Source: Enterococcus_K sp051713825
Lineage (GTDB): Bacteria; Bacillota; Bacilli; Lactobacillales; Enterococcaceae
Length of the DNA stretch: 64,000 nt
Direction of reading: 5' to 3'
Assembly (NCBI RefSeq): GCF_051713825.1
Contig: NZ_JBIOQR010000001.1
Location: forward strand, 1,240,001-1,304,000
A program made the translations under genes and the position numbers. The notes beneath the pieces were generated by a model, which did not search any database, was not told where the DNA came from, and worked only from the letters and a program-made list of their open reading frames with translations. How positions within the stretch are numbered: the first letter of the stretch is position 1; the number at the start of each line of letters is the position of its first letter. Shown piece after piece: positions 35,507 to 43,261 of this stretch.

Positions 35507-35773
35507 ATGGAAAACAAACAATTTCACGTAGTAGCAGAAACAGGGATTCATGCTCGTCCAGCTACATTATTAGTACAAACTGCAAGCAAATTTAACTCTG
35601 ATATTAACCTTGAGTACAAAGGTAAATCAGTAAATCTTAAATCTATCATGGGTGTTATGTCTCTTGGCGTTGGCCAAGGTTCTGATGTAACAATCACTGC
35701 AGAAGGTGCTGACGAAGCAGATGCAATGGCTGCTATCGTTGAAACAATGCAGAAAGAAGGATTGTCTGAATAA
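35507..35773 (+). CDS. ptsH: Phosphocarrier protein HPr
   Basis: General phosphocarrier of the PTS (88 aa, cytoplasmic). His15 in GIHARPAT accepts phosphate from Enzyme I, and Ser46 in LKSIMGVMSLG is the HPr kinase site used in CcpA-dependent catabolite repression. AAAGGAG precedes the ATG. Its stop overlaps the ptsI start by one base, so translation is coupled. Confidence 0.98.
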   Translation: MENKQFHVVAETGIHARPATLLVQTASKFNSDINLEYKGKSVNLKSIMGVMSLGVGQGSDVTITAEGADEADAMAAIVETMQKEGLSE

Positions 35774-37500
35774 TGGTTGAAATGCTAAAAGGGATTGCCG
35801 CAAGCGATGGCGTTGCCGTAGCAAAAGCTTACCTGCTAGTTCAACCGGATTTATCATTCAGTAAAGTTACAGTAGAAGATACTGCTGCTGAGGAAACTCG
35901 CCTAGATAATGCTTTGGCAAAGTCTACTGAAGAATTACAAGCGATTCGGGAAAAAGCAGCGCAAAGCCTCGGTGAAGCAGAAGCGCAAGTATTTGACGCA
36001 CACTTGATGGTTCTTTCAGATCCAGAAATGGTTGGTCAAATTAAACAAAATATTCAAGACAATAAAGTTAATGCAGAGTCTGCTTTAAAAGAAGTTACTG
36101 ATATGTATATTGGTATGTTTGAAGCAATGGACGATAATGCTTATATGCAAGAAAGAGCTGCGGATATCCGTGACGTTGCAAAACGTGTATTGGCTCATTT
36201 ATTGGGTGTAACTTTACCGAATCCATCAATGATCAATGAAGAGGTTGTTGTCGTAGCACATGATTTAACACCTAGTGATACGGCTCAATTAGATCGTAAG
36301 TATGTGAAAGCCTTTGTCACTGACATTGGTGGACGTACTTCACATTCTGCGATTATGGCACGTTCTCTTGAAATTCCGGCGATTGTTGGGACAAAAGAGA
36401 TTACTGCAAAAGTAAAAGCAAATGATATGTTAGCAGTAAATGGGATTGAAGGGGATGTCATTGTTGATCCTACTGAAGTTCAAAAAGCTGAATTTATCAA
36501 AGCTGGTGAAGCCTATGCTGCTCAAAAAGCAGAATGGGAAAAACTGAAAAATGCAGCAACTGTGACAGCTGATGGCAAACACATTGAATTAGCTGCCAAC
36601 ATTGGAACTCCTAAAGATTTAGAGGGTGTTCATAACAATGGAGGAGAAGCAGTTGGTTTGTACCGTACAGAATTCTTATACATGGATTCACCAGATTTCC
36701 CAACTGAAGACGACCAATACAAAGCTTACAAAGCAGTATTGGAAGGAATGGCTGGCAAACCAGTCGTTGTTCGGACGATGGATATCGGTGGGGACAAAGA
36801 ATTACCTTACTTACAATTACCACACGAAATGAATCCTTTCTTGGGTTACCGTGCATTACGTATTAGTTTATCAGAACAAGGCGATGACATGTTCCGCACA
36901 CAAATGCGTGCATTGTTACGTGCTTCTGTTCATGGTAACTTACGTATTATGTTCCCAATGGTTGCTACATTAAAAGAATTCCGTGCTGCAAAACAAATTT
37001 TTGTCGAAGAAAAAGAAAAATTGGAAAGCGAAGGAACAAAAGTTTCTGATACTATCCAAGTCGGAATTATGATTGAAATTCCAGCGGCAGCAGTAATTGC
37101 TGACAAATTTGCTAAAGAAGTTGACTTCTTCAGCGTTGGAACAAATGACTTAATTCAATATACAATGGCTGCAGACCGTATGAACGAACGCGTTTCTTAT
37201 CTTTACCAACCATATAACCCATCGATTTTACGTTTACTTAAAAACGTTATCGATGCAGCTCACGCTGAAGGTAAATGGGCAGGTATGTGTGGAGAAATGG
37301 CTGGCGATCAAATAGCGGTACCATTGTTAATGGGTCTAGGATTAGATGAGTTCTCTATGAGTGCTACATCAATTCTTAAAACTCGTAGTCTAATGAAACG
37401 TTTGGATACAACTAAGATGGCTGAACTTGCTGAACGCGCATTAAATGAATGTGACACGATGGAAGAAGTCGTTGAATTAGTAAATCAATACGTTGGTTAA
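35773..37500 (+). CDS. ptsI: PTS Enzyme I (phosphoenolpyruvate-protein phosphotransferase)
   Basis: Soluble PTS enzyme (575 aa) that phosphorylates HPr from PEP. The phosphohistidine is H191 in GGRTSHSAIMARS. The C-terminal PEP-binding TIM barrel shows GLYRTEFLYM, VRTMDIGGDKELPY and the cysteine in GKWAGMCGEMAGD (about 504). The start overlaps the ptsH stop. A second ATG four codons in (MLKGIAASDG) is an alternative start. A terminator follows. Confidence 0.98.
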   Translation: MVEMLKGIAASDGVAVAKAYLLVQPDLSFSKVTVEDTAAEETRLDNALAKSTEELQAIREKAAQSLGEAEAQVFDAHLMVLSDPEMVGQIKQNIQDNKVNAESALKEVTDMYIGMFEAMDDNAYMQERAADIRDVAKRVLAHLLGVTLPNPSMINEEVVVVAHDLTPSDTAQLDRKYVKAFVTDIGGRTSHSAIMARSLEIPAIVGTKEITAKVKANDMLAVNGIEGDVIVDPTEVQKAEFIKAGEAYAAQKAEWEKLKNAATVTADGKHIELAANIGTPKDLEGVHNNGGEAVGLYRTEFLYMDSPDFPTEDDQYKAYKAVLEGMAGKPVVVRTMDIGGDKELPYLQLPHEMNPFLGYRALRISLSEQGDDMFRTQMRALLRASVHGNLRIMFPMVATLKEFRAAKQIFVEEKEKLESEGTKVSDTIQVGIMIEIPAAAVIADKFAKEVDFFSVGTNDLIQYTMAADRMNERVSYLYQPYNPSILRLLKNVIDAAHAEGKWAGMCGEMAGDQIAVPLLMGLGLDEFSMSATSILKTRSLMKRLDTTKMAELAERALNECDTMEEVVELVNQYVG

Positions 37501-37509
37501 TAACCATCT

Positions 37510-37554
37510 AGTCGCAAATGAAGTTCATCTGAATTTCTTTTGCGGCTTTTTTTG
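37510..37554 (+). terminator. Terminator of ptsHI
   Basis: Stem AGTCGCAAA (37510-37518) / TTTGCGGCT (37539-37547) with one G-U pair, then TTTTTTTG. Confidence 0.85.
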
Positions 37555-37698
37555 TTTTTTGTTCACTTCCTATCTAACAGTTTTGTCATATCTCTGTCAT
37601 CTTGAATGAAAAAAGCTTGATTTAACAAGGTACTGACTGTAATAATCAATGGAAAAGAAAAACTAAGACTTAAGATTGAGTGACACAGAAGTTTGCTG

Positions 37699-37707
37699 TG
37701 ATATAAT
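37699..37707 (+). promoter_or_regulatory. Extended -10 promoter of the GT4 gene
   Basis: TGATATAAT (TGnTATAAT, with TATAAT at 37702-37707); no well-spaced -35, as is allowed for extended -10 promoters. The leader would be about 115 nt. Confidence 0.5.
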
Positions 37708-37827
37708 GTGAATAACAATTCAAAGAATAATGACCAGTTAATTGAACTTGAGAATTAATTAAATTCTTATCATTATAGGATTAGTTTTGAATAAATAATA
37801 TCATTAGGATAGTTTGGAGGCAGTATT

Positions 37828-39051
37828 GTGAAGATAGGTTTTTTTACAGACACGTATTTTCCCCAGGTAAGTGGCGTGGCAACTTCAATTAAAACATTAA
37901 AAGAAGAGCTAGAGAAAAACGGGCATGACGTATATATATTTACGACTTCTGACCCGAATGCAGATAAATTTGAAGAGGGAGTCATTCGTATGCCGAGTGT
38001 TCCTTTCGTATCATTTAAAGATCGACGAATTGTGGTTCGCGGTATGTGGTATGCTTATTTAATTTCAAAGGAGCTAGAATTAGATTTGATTCATACGCAC
38101 ACGGAATTTGGAACAGGGTTACTGGGGAAATTAGTAGGCAAAAAGATGAAAATTCCAGTGATCCATACTTATCACACTATGTATGAAGATTACCTACATT
38201 ATATTGCTAAAGGCAAGGTATTACGACCGACACATGTTAAGTATTACTCACGGATATTTTCAAATCACTCAACTGGAGTCGTTTGTCCTAGTGAACGAGT
38301 AATTGAAAAGCTTCGTTCATATGGTGTTGTAAAACCAATGAGAATCATCCCAACAGGAATTGATATCGAAAAATTTAAACGTTCGGATATCACGTCGGAG
38401 ATGACCGATGAAGTGCGCGAACAATTAGGGATACAAGAAGACCAATTAATGATTTTATCGCTAAGTAGACTTTCATACGAAAAAAATATTCAAGCAATTA
38501 TTCAAGGATTTCCTGAAGTGGTTACCTCTCTTCCAAATGCACGTTTGGTGATTGTTGGAAAAGGCCCTTATATGGAAGTTTTACAAGAAATGACTCACGA
38601 TTTGGGGATTTCAGACAAGGTTCAGTTTGTCGGTGAGGTTCCAAATGATGAAGTAGCGCTATATTATAAAGCAGCAGATTATTTCGTAAGTACTTCGACT
38701 TCAGAAACGCAAGGTTTGACCTATACAGAGGCAATGGCAGCTGGGACACCGTTAGTCGTGGAAGGAAATGCTTATCTAAATAATTTAATTTCTCATCCTT
38801 CTCTAGGAGAAACATTTGATTCTGATGAGGCTTTTGCATCAGCACTTATAAATTATATTAACCGTTCTATTCCTCGCGATGCAGATATTTTGAAAGAAAA
38901 GATGTTTGAAATATCTGCGACTCATTTTGGGGAAGAGATGATTTCGTTTTATCAAGATATGATTGACTATCATGAACAACAACTTATGTTGAAAAATTTA
39001 GAACCCTCTATGGAAAAAATTCGTGTTCGATTCACTAGTTTTAAAAAATAG
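37828..39051 (+). CDS. GT4 glycosyltransferase, diacylglycerol glucosyltransferase type (BgsB-like)
   Basis: GT-B transferase of 407 aa resembling 1,2-diacylglycerol 3-glucosyltransferases (Acholeplasma alMGS and enterococcal BgsB), which make monoglucosyl-diacylglycerol, a membrane glycolipid and lipoteichoic acid anchor precursor. The N-terminal GFFTDTYFPQVSGVATS, HTHTEFG, HTYHTMYEDYLHYI and the C-terminal SETQGLTYTEAMAAGTP (E-x7-E) are all present. The start is GTG 37828 with TTGGAGG upstream. In Enterococcus faecalis, as I recall, bgsA is adjacent; here the neighbours are ptsI and an oxidoreductase, so the second-step enzyme must be elsewhere. Confidence 0.8.
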   Translation: MKIGFFTDTYFPQVSGVATSIKTLKEELEKNGHDVYIFTTSDPNADKFEEGVIRMPSVPFVSFKDRRIVVRGMWYAYLISKELELDLIHTHTEFGTGLLGKLVGKKMKIPVIHTYHTMYEDYLHYIAKGKVLRPTHVKYYSRIFSNHSTGVVCPSERVIEKLRSYGVVKPMRIIPTGIDIEKFKRSDITSEMTDEVREQLGIQEDQLMILSLSRLSYEKNIQAIIQGFPEVVTSLPNARLVIVGKGPYMEVLQEMTHDLGISDKVQFVGEVPNDEVALYYKAADYFVSTSTSETQGLTYTEAMAAGTPLVVEGNAYLNNLISHPSLGETFDSDEAFASALINYINRSIPRDADILKEKMFEISATHFGEEMISFYQDMIDYHEQQLMLKNLEPSMEKIRVRFTSFKK

Positions 39052-39066
39052 TCTTTGAATAAAGTA

Positions 39067-39110
39067 AAATCCTTGTTTCTAGAGTATACTGGAGACAAGG
39101 ATTTTTTATT
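39067..39110 (+). terminator. Terminator after the GT4 gene
   Basis: Stem AAATCCTTGT (39067-39076) / ACAAGGATTT (39095-39104), then TTTTATT. Confidence 0.9.
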
Positions 39111-39128
39111 TTTAGGAGGAATGGTAAA

Positions 39129-40013
39129 ATGAAAATTGGATTTATTGGGACAGGTGTCATGGGGGCATCAATTATTAAAAATATGTTCAAGAAAAATTAT
39201 GAAGTAAATGTTTATAATCGTACAAAAAGTCGGACAGATGAGTTGGTTGAATTAGGGGCGACATGGTTGGACACGCCTCAAAAGATAACGGAAGCTAGTG
39301 ACATCATTTTTACAATGGTCGGTTTTCCTCAAGACGTAGAGGAAGTGTATTACGGGGAGCATGGCATTTTTAAAACGGATGTTGCAGGTAAGATTTTGGT
39401 TGATTTAACTACAAGTACACCAACTCTAGCTGTTAAAATAGCAAAAACGGCGCAAGAAAAAGGTGGCCAAGCACTGGATGCCCCTGTTTCTGGTGGCGAT
39501 TTGGGTGCAAAAAATGGCACATTGACGATTATGGTTGGTGGAGAAAAAGAAGCCTACGAACAGGTCTTGCCGATTTTTGAAAGTTTTGGGAAAACATTTA
39601 TGCTTCATGGCTCTTCCGGAAAGGGCCAACATACAAAAATGGCAAATCAAATTATGATTGCTGGTACGATGACAGGAATGACTGAGATGTTGGTGTATGC
39701 TCAATCGGCCGGGTTAGATTTAAACAAAGTGATTGAAACGCTAGGTGGTGGAAGTGCCGCAAATTGGTCAATGTTAAATTATGGTCCAAGAATTCTTAGA
39801 GAAGATTATACAGCTGGTTTTTTTGTCAAACATTTTATAAAGGACCTGAAGATTGCTTTAGATGAAGCCGACAAGTTATCTGTGAAGTTGCCAGCGACGG
39901 ATTTAGCGAAATCTTTATATCTTCAACTGGCTGAAAAGGGCTATGAAAACGACGGAACACAGGCTTTAATTAAGCTTTGGTGGGATCAAGGAAAAAAACC
40001 AAAAAAAAATTAA
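39129..40013 (+). CDS. NAD(P)-dependent beta-hydroxyacid dehydrogenase
   Basis: Oxidoreductase of 294 aa in the 3-hydroxyisobutyrate / tartronate-semialdehyde reductase family. The Rossmann motif GFIGTGVMGASI (4-15), the substrate-binding DAPVSGGDLGAKNGTL (about 118-133) and the catalytic lysine in GQHTKMANQIM (about 173) are all present. AGGAGGAATGG precedes the ATG. The physiological substrate is unknown. It sits between terminator-separated genes. Confidence 0.88.
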   Translation: MKIGFIGTGVMGASIIKNMFKKNYEVNVYNRTKSRTDELVELGATWLDTPQKITEASDIIFTMVGFPQDVEEVYYGEHGIFKTDVAGKILVDLTTSTPTLAVKIAKTAQEKGGQALDAPVSGGDLGAKNGTLTIMVGGEKEAYEQVLPIFESFGKTFMLHGSSGKGQHTKMANQIMIAGTMTGMTEMLVYAQSAGLDLNKVIETLGGGSAANWSMLNYGPRILREDYTAGFFVKHFIKDLKIALDEADKLSVKLPATDLAKSLYLQLAEKGYENDGTQALIKLWWDQGKKPKKN

Positions 40014-40104
40014 TAAAAAAGCACAATTTTTTTGCTAAAAATCATGCAAGTCAGCGTAGCTTTTGTTACAATATAACAGGAATAGAGAAAGGGAGGCCAC
40101 TCGC

Positions 40105-40335
40105 ATGAAACACTCACAACTTGTTGCCATCATTAAACGCTTAGAAGCGATGACTGAAGCAACTGACAATGAAGTACAAGTTCGCCGTTTTGAAAAAGAG
40201 GGTGTCGAAAAATGTACTGTTACTTTTGACAAAGTGACAGATACATTTGAACTAACAGAAGCAGATACGCAACAACAGTATCAATTCGATAATATCGATA
40301 TCGTTGCGATGGAAATTTATGATTTAATTCAATAA
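40105..40335 (+). CDS. YkuJ-family (DUF1797) small protein
   Basis: Conserved Firmicute protein of 76 aa with no known function. It resembles Bacillus subtilis YkuJ: MKHSQLVAIIKRLEAM at the start, FEKEGVEKCTVTFDKV in the middle and YQFDNIDIVAMEIYDLI at the end. ATG 40105 has GGGAGG 8 bp upstream; an opening at 40063 is rejected. No catalytic motif or membrane segment is seen. Confidence 0.85.
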   Translation: MKHSQLVAIIKRLEAMTEATDNEVQVRRFEKEGVEKCTVTFDKVTDTFELTEADTQQQYQFDNIDIVAMEIYDLIQ

Positions 40336-40364
40336 ACCTTTTTACCTAGGTCTAGTAGACTCTG

Positions 40365-40418
40365 AAGGAACCGATAAAAATTAAGGCAAATGTCTTAGTT
40401 TTTATCGGTTCCTTTTTC
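40365..40418. terminator. Bidirectional terminator overlapping the UvrC-like coding end
   Basis: Sixteen-bp perfect stem (40365-40380 with 40399-40414) between convergent genes. The right arm encodes the last residues of the minus-strand gene, whose stop codon is at 40395-40397 within the loop. Confidence 0.9.
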
Positions 40419-41351
40419 AAGTGGGGGCCGGATTATCCCACTGATTTCTTTCGCTTTTACTCGGTTTACATAACTGGATAGGATATAGAGCGGATCAATT
40501 TGTGACTTCTCGATAAAATTAGCCGGTGCTAGAATCTTTTTGTTCACCTGTGTAAATGAAGGGTCTACAGATGTGGGCGTAATGAGTGTTTCTTGTACCC
40601 TACCACACGCCAATAGATAGTGTTTGGTTCGTGAGCCATCTATCGGAAGTGAGAGAATTTGCTGCTCTATGGCCAATGTATCTTTTTGTTGATTGATGAG
40701 AAAGATAAATGACTCCATTTGTTTGATTGTCGTTTGAAGCTTTTGAGCATATTCGAAGTTCATTTGTTCTATGCAATAAGCTTGGCGTTTTTTTAAATAA
40801 GAAAGGACTTTTTTATTCTCACCAGACAAAAAGCCAAGTATTTCTGAATTTTTTTCTTCTATAGTAAGTTGTTTGATTTCAGGTAACTGTGCCTCAATTA
40901 TTAAGCGTGTAATTGGGGAGACCGTTTTTAATAGATAAGTTTCAGATAGGGCCACAAGTAGCTCCGGTAGCCGTTTATAGTTTTTAAAAGGCCCGTAACA
41001 TTCAGCTGAGGCTTCTGTACTAAGGCTAAAGGTCTGCTGACTGTAGCTGATGTAAAGATAGTTTTTGTAATAATTCATCATCCTGTTATACATTGGATGA
41101 TATTGTTGAATTAGTTGGCATTCCAACAATAAAGCATCCAACTCTGTATCCACATGAATGACCTCGAAATCATGAATGTTGCGAACCATCCGTAAAACTT
41201 TTTTTGAGTGCTGTTGATTCTTTTGAAAATAGCTTGAAACGCGATCTTTTAAGTGCTTGGCTTTTCCAACATAGATGATTTCATCTAGATAATCCTTCAT
41301 CAAATAGACACCGGGAGTTCGCGGTAACCGTTTAACTTTTTCTTTTAACAT
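40395..41351 (-). CDS. GIY-YIG nuclease, shortened UvrC-like protein
   Basis: Protein of 318 aa resembling the first half of UvrC. The GIY-YIG nuclease domain (about 10-95) shows TPGVYLMKD, IIYVGKAKHLKDRVSSYF and the catalytic glutamate near ELDALLLECQLI. A UVR-like helical segment lies at about 190-230 (KKRQAYCIEQMNFEYAQKLQ). The C-terminal RNase H-like and HhH domains of full UvrC (about 600 aa) are absent, so only a 3'-side incision is expected, as in E. coli Cho. The ATG has AGGAG 8 bp upstream. Its promoter is intact next to the IS element. A nucleotide-repair role is inferred. Confidence 0.8.
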   Translation of the reverse strand: MLKEKVKRLPRTPGVYLMKDYLDEIIYVGKAKHLKDRVSSYFQKNQQHSKKVLRMVRNIHDFEVIHVDTELDALLLECQLIQQYHPMYNRMMNYYKNYLYISYSQQTFSLSTEASAECYGPFKNYKRLPELLVALSETYLLKTVSPITRLIIEAQLPEIKQLTIEEKNSEILGFLSGENKKVLSYLKKRQAYCIEQMNFEYAQKLQTTIKQMESFIFLINQQKDTLAIEQQILSLPIDGSRTKHYLLACGRVQETLITPTSVDPSFTQVNKKILAPANFIEKSQIDPLYILSSYVNRVKAKEISGIIRPPLEKGTDKN

Positions 41352-41381
41352 AGTAGAGACTCCTATACAAATTGTGACTGG

Positions 41382-41410
41382 ATTATAGCTGAAAATAGCC
41401 AAAAATACAA
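41382..41410 (-). promoter_or_regulatory. Promoter of the UvrC-like gene
   Basis: Minus strand TTGTAT (41405-41410), 17-bp spacer, TATAAT (41382-41387). The IS element begins 12 bp upstream of the -35 and leaves the promoter intact. Confidence 0.75.
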
Positions 41411-41449
41411 TTGAAAACTTGGTATATAGTTTCTGTTAATAAATAAGCA

Positions 41450-42031
41450 TTAAAGGCACAGCCGATCAATCGTTTCTTTTGGAATGGTATTTACCCATCG
41501 AACAAATGCACGAACGGCTATTTTAATTTGATAATATTTGGAGAAAAAAACGTTGTTCACACAGGTTTCCTTGAGCCATTTCCATAGCTCTTCAATGGCA
41601 TTCAAATTAGGGCTATAAGGTGGCAGAAAAAGGAGACGCAATCGGACATTTCTCCTCAAAAAATCTTGTAAAATTTTGGCATGATGAACTCTTGAGTTAT
41701 CTAAAACCATGACGATAATTCCTGTAGGATACAATTTTAGAACATTTTCAAGAAATCCTTGGAAAACCTTTGCGTCAAATGTGTCACTTTCTTCCACATA
41801 AACGGCACCTGTTTCGTAATTCAATATTCCTGTAAGCTTGACACTGTAGTGTTTTCCGTACGTCTTAATCTTCTTTTGTTGACCAATAGGAAACCAAGTG
41901 GCTTGTAACGCTTGATAATCACGTATAGTGGATTCATCTTCAAAGAGCAGGTGCTCAATCTCCCCATTTACGAGTTTTTTTTTCAGATTCCAGTTGCTCC
42001 AAAAATTCGGCTTGTTTCTCTTTATCGGCAT
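41450..42031 (-). CDS. IS630 transposase, DDE catalytic part
   Basis: C-terminal DDE_3-type catalytic part of the transposase (up to 193 aa in this frame, meaningful from about the A9 run at 41975-41983). The acidic residues lie in FEDES, VLDNSRVHHAK and the glutamate of SPNLNAIEELWKWLKE. It lacks its own credible start and ribosome site, so it is expected to be made by fusion with the upstream HTH frame. The catalytic triad appears intact. Confidence 0.85.
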   Translation of the reverse strand: MPIKRNKPNFWSNWNLKKKLVNGEIEHLLFEDESTIRDYQALQATWFPIGQQKKIKTYGKHYSVKLTGILNYETGAVYVEESDTFDAKVFQGFLENVLKLYPTGIIVMVLDNSRVHHAKILQDFLRRNVRLRLLFLPPYSPNLNAIEELWKWLKETCVNNVFFSKYYQIKIAVRAFVRWVNTIPKETIDRLCL

Positions 42032-42488
42032 TTGCTAGTACATAGCTAGGCCGCGTATGACTTAAGCCAATTTGATGCATTTGTTGCAGAATACTGCTTT
42101 CTTTATAATCTATGTTATACGTTTCCTTTAACCATTTTGCTGCAAGCTTACCCGTCCAATTGTAGCGACCTGGAAAACCGACGTCATGAGGGACATAATC
42201 ACGTATGACATCGTATAACGCTTGACTCTGTTCTTTTGTCATGAACGGTGGACGTCTAGATTTTTTTTGGGGAACGAGTGCAGTAAGTCCCCCTTGTAAA
42301 TAACTATTTATATAGAGTCCTACAGTTGTCTCGTTCAAGTGAAACATTCCAGCGATTTCTTTATTTTGCTTCCCTTGCATACTTAAATCAATGACTTGGT
42401 ATTTTAGTTTTAGTCTTGTATTTTTAGTTTCTCGCAACTGAGTGCGGATTTCTTCAATTTGTTCAGGAGTATAATGTCTTATTTTCAT
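41955..42488 (-). CDS. IS630 transposase, N-terminal HTH part
   Basis: N-terminal DNA-binding part of the transposase (177 aa). A helix-turn-helix at about 28-68 (VIDLSMQGKQNKEIAGMF and NETTVGLYINSYL) is followed by a winged-helix-like region with GRYNWTGKLAAKWLKETY. The frame ends ten codons after an A9 run at 41975-41983. Moving to the DDE frame needs a net shift equal to losing one A, by ribosomal +1 shift, transcript slippage, or because the element is a frameshifted copy. Confidence 0.85.
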   Translation of the reverse strand: MKIRHYTPEQIEEIRTQLRETKNTRLKLKYQVIDLSMQGKQNKEIAGMFHLNETTVGLYINSYLQGGLTALVPQKKSRRPPFMTKEQSQALYDVIRDYVPHDVGFPGRYNWTGKLAAKWLKETYNIDYKESSILQQMHQIGLSHTRPSYVLANADKEKQAEFLEQLESEKKTRKWGD

Positions 42489-42606
42489 GGGAGAAACCTC
42501 GTTTTAGTTTCATTTTACCATGGATGGCAAGCTTTAATTTGAAATGCGTTTTACTTTACGGGAACTATATAGATAATAAAATTTTAACTGAAATATGGAA
42601 TAATGC

Positions 42607-42619
42607 TTTGATAATCAAA
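42607..42619. promoter_or_regulatory. Distal FabT-type palindrome
   Basis: TTTGATAATCAAA, identical to the proximal box at 42793-42805 but about 140 bp upstream of the fabT promoter and 36 bp from the IS right end. Confidence 0.6.
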
Positions 42620-42748
42620 ATATTTTTCGTTTGTTTGACAAATTTATCAGAAATGATAGAGTCCTTGCTACACAATGCATGGCGAGGATTTCTTAAATAA
42701 AAAAATAAAATAATCGATTTTTTAGAGCGAAAAAAAGCAAAAAACGGG

Positions 42749-42777
42749 TTGCATTCACAAATAAAATACGATATAGT
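42749..42777 (+). promoter_or_regulatory. fab operon promoter
   Basis: TTGCAT (42749-42754), 17-bp spacer, TATAGT (42772-42777), ending 46 bp before the fabT ATG. Confidence 0.8.
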
Positions 42778-42805
42778 TTGAACATCAAATGATTTGATAA
42801 TCAAA
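42777..42805. promoter_or_regulatory. Tandem FabT operators
   Basis: Two TTTGA-N3-TCAAA palindromes (42777-42789 and 42793-42805), centres 16 bp apart, start at the last base of the -10 and cover the start of transcription. FabT bound with acyl-ACP would repress its own operon. Confidence 0.8.
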
Positions 42806-42823
42806 CTAAATGGATGGTGCCCC

Positions 42824-43261
42824 ATGGAACTGGAAACAATCAATGATTACCTGGTGACAGTCTTCAATGATATTCTCACCATTGAAGAATCCGAACTTAA
42901 AAAATCACAATTTAATGATCTTTCAATCACAGAAATGCACACGATTGAAGCGATTGGTATGTATAGAAAAAAAACAACGTCTGAAGTAGCAAAAGATTTA
43001 TCAATTACTGTGGGTACACTAACTATTGCCATTAATAGATTAGTAAAAAAAGACTATGTCGAACGAATTCGTAGTGAAGATGATCGTCGGGTTGTAAAAC
43101 TTGGCCTGACAAAAAAAGGAAAATTACTTTTCCGAGTTCATCAGCATTTCCATCGTGAAATGGTAAAAAATATTTTACACGGTATGGAGAAGACTGAAGA
43201 AGAAGCATTATTAAAAGCATTAAAAAATCTTCACACTTTTCTTCAAGGGTACAAGCGATGA
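42824..43261 (+). CDS. fabT: Fatty acid biosynthesis repressor FabT (MarR family)
   Basis: MarR-type repressor (145 aa) that uses long-chain acyl-ACP as co-repressor to shut off fatty-acid synthesis. A winged helix-turn-helix is clear: TSEVAKDLSITVGTLTIAINRL (read in parts) and the wing VERIRSEDDRRVV. Three matching palindromes upstream support autoregulation. ATG 42824 is chosen; the frame from TTG 42794 would start inside the operator. The stop overlaps the fabH start (ATGA). Confidence 0.92.
   Translation: MELETINDYLVTVFNDILTIEESELKKSQFNDLSITEMHTIEAIGMYRKKTTSEVAKDLSITVGTLTIAINRLVKKDYVERIRSEDDRRVVKLGLTKKGKLLFRVHQHFHREMVKNILHGMEKTEEEALLKALKNLHTFLQGYKR

Larger units (their letters stand above)
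41423..42571 (-). mobile_element. IS630-family insertion sequence with TA duplication
   Basis: About 1.15 kb. The ends form an imperfect inverted repeat of about 29 bp. The left end from 41423 and the complement of the right end from 42571 both begin TATATAGTT and both reach GCATT at positions 25-29, with eight mismatches. The outer TA at each end is the expected IS630 target duplication, so the element proper is about 41425-42569. It carries an HTH protein frame and a DDE frame, both on the minus strand. It sits between the UvrC-like gene and the fab operon. Confidence 0.88.
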
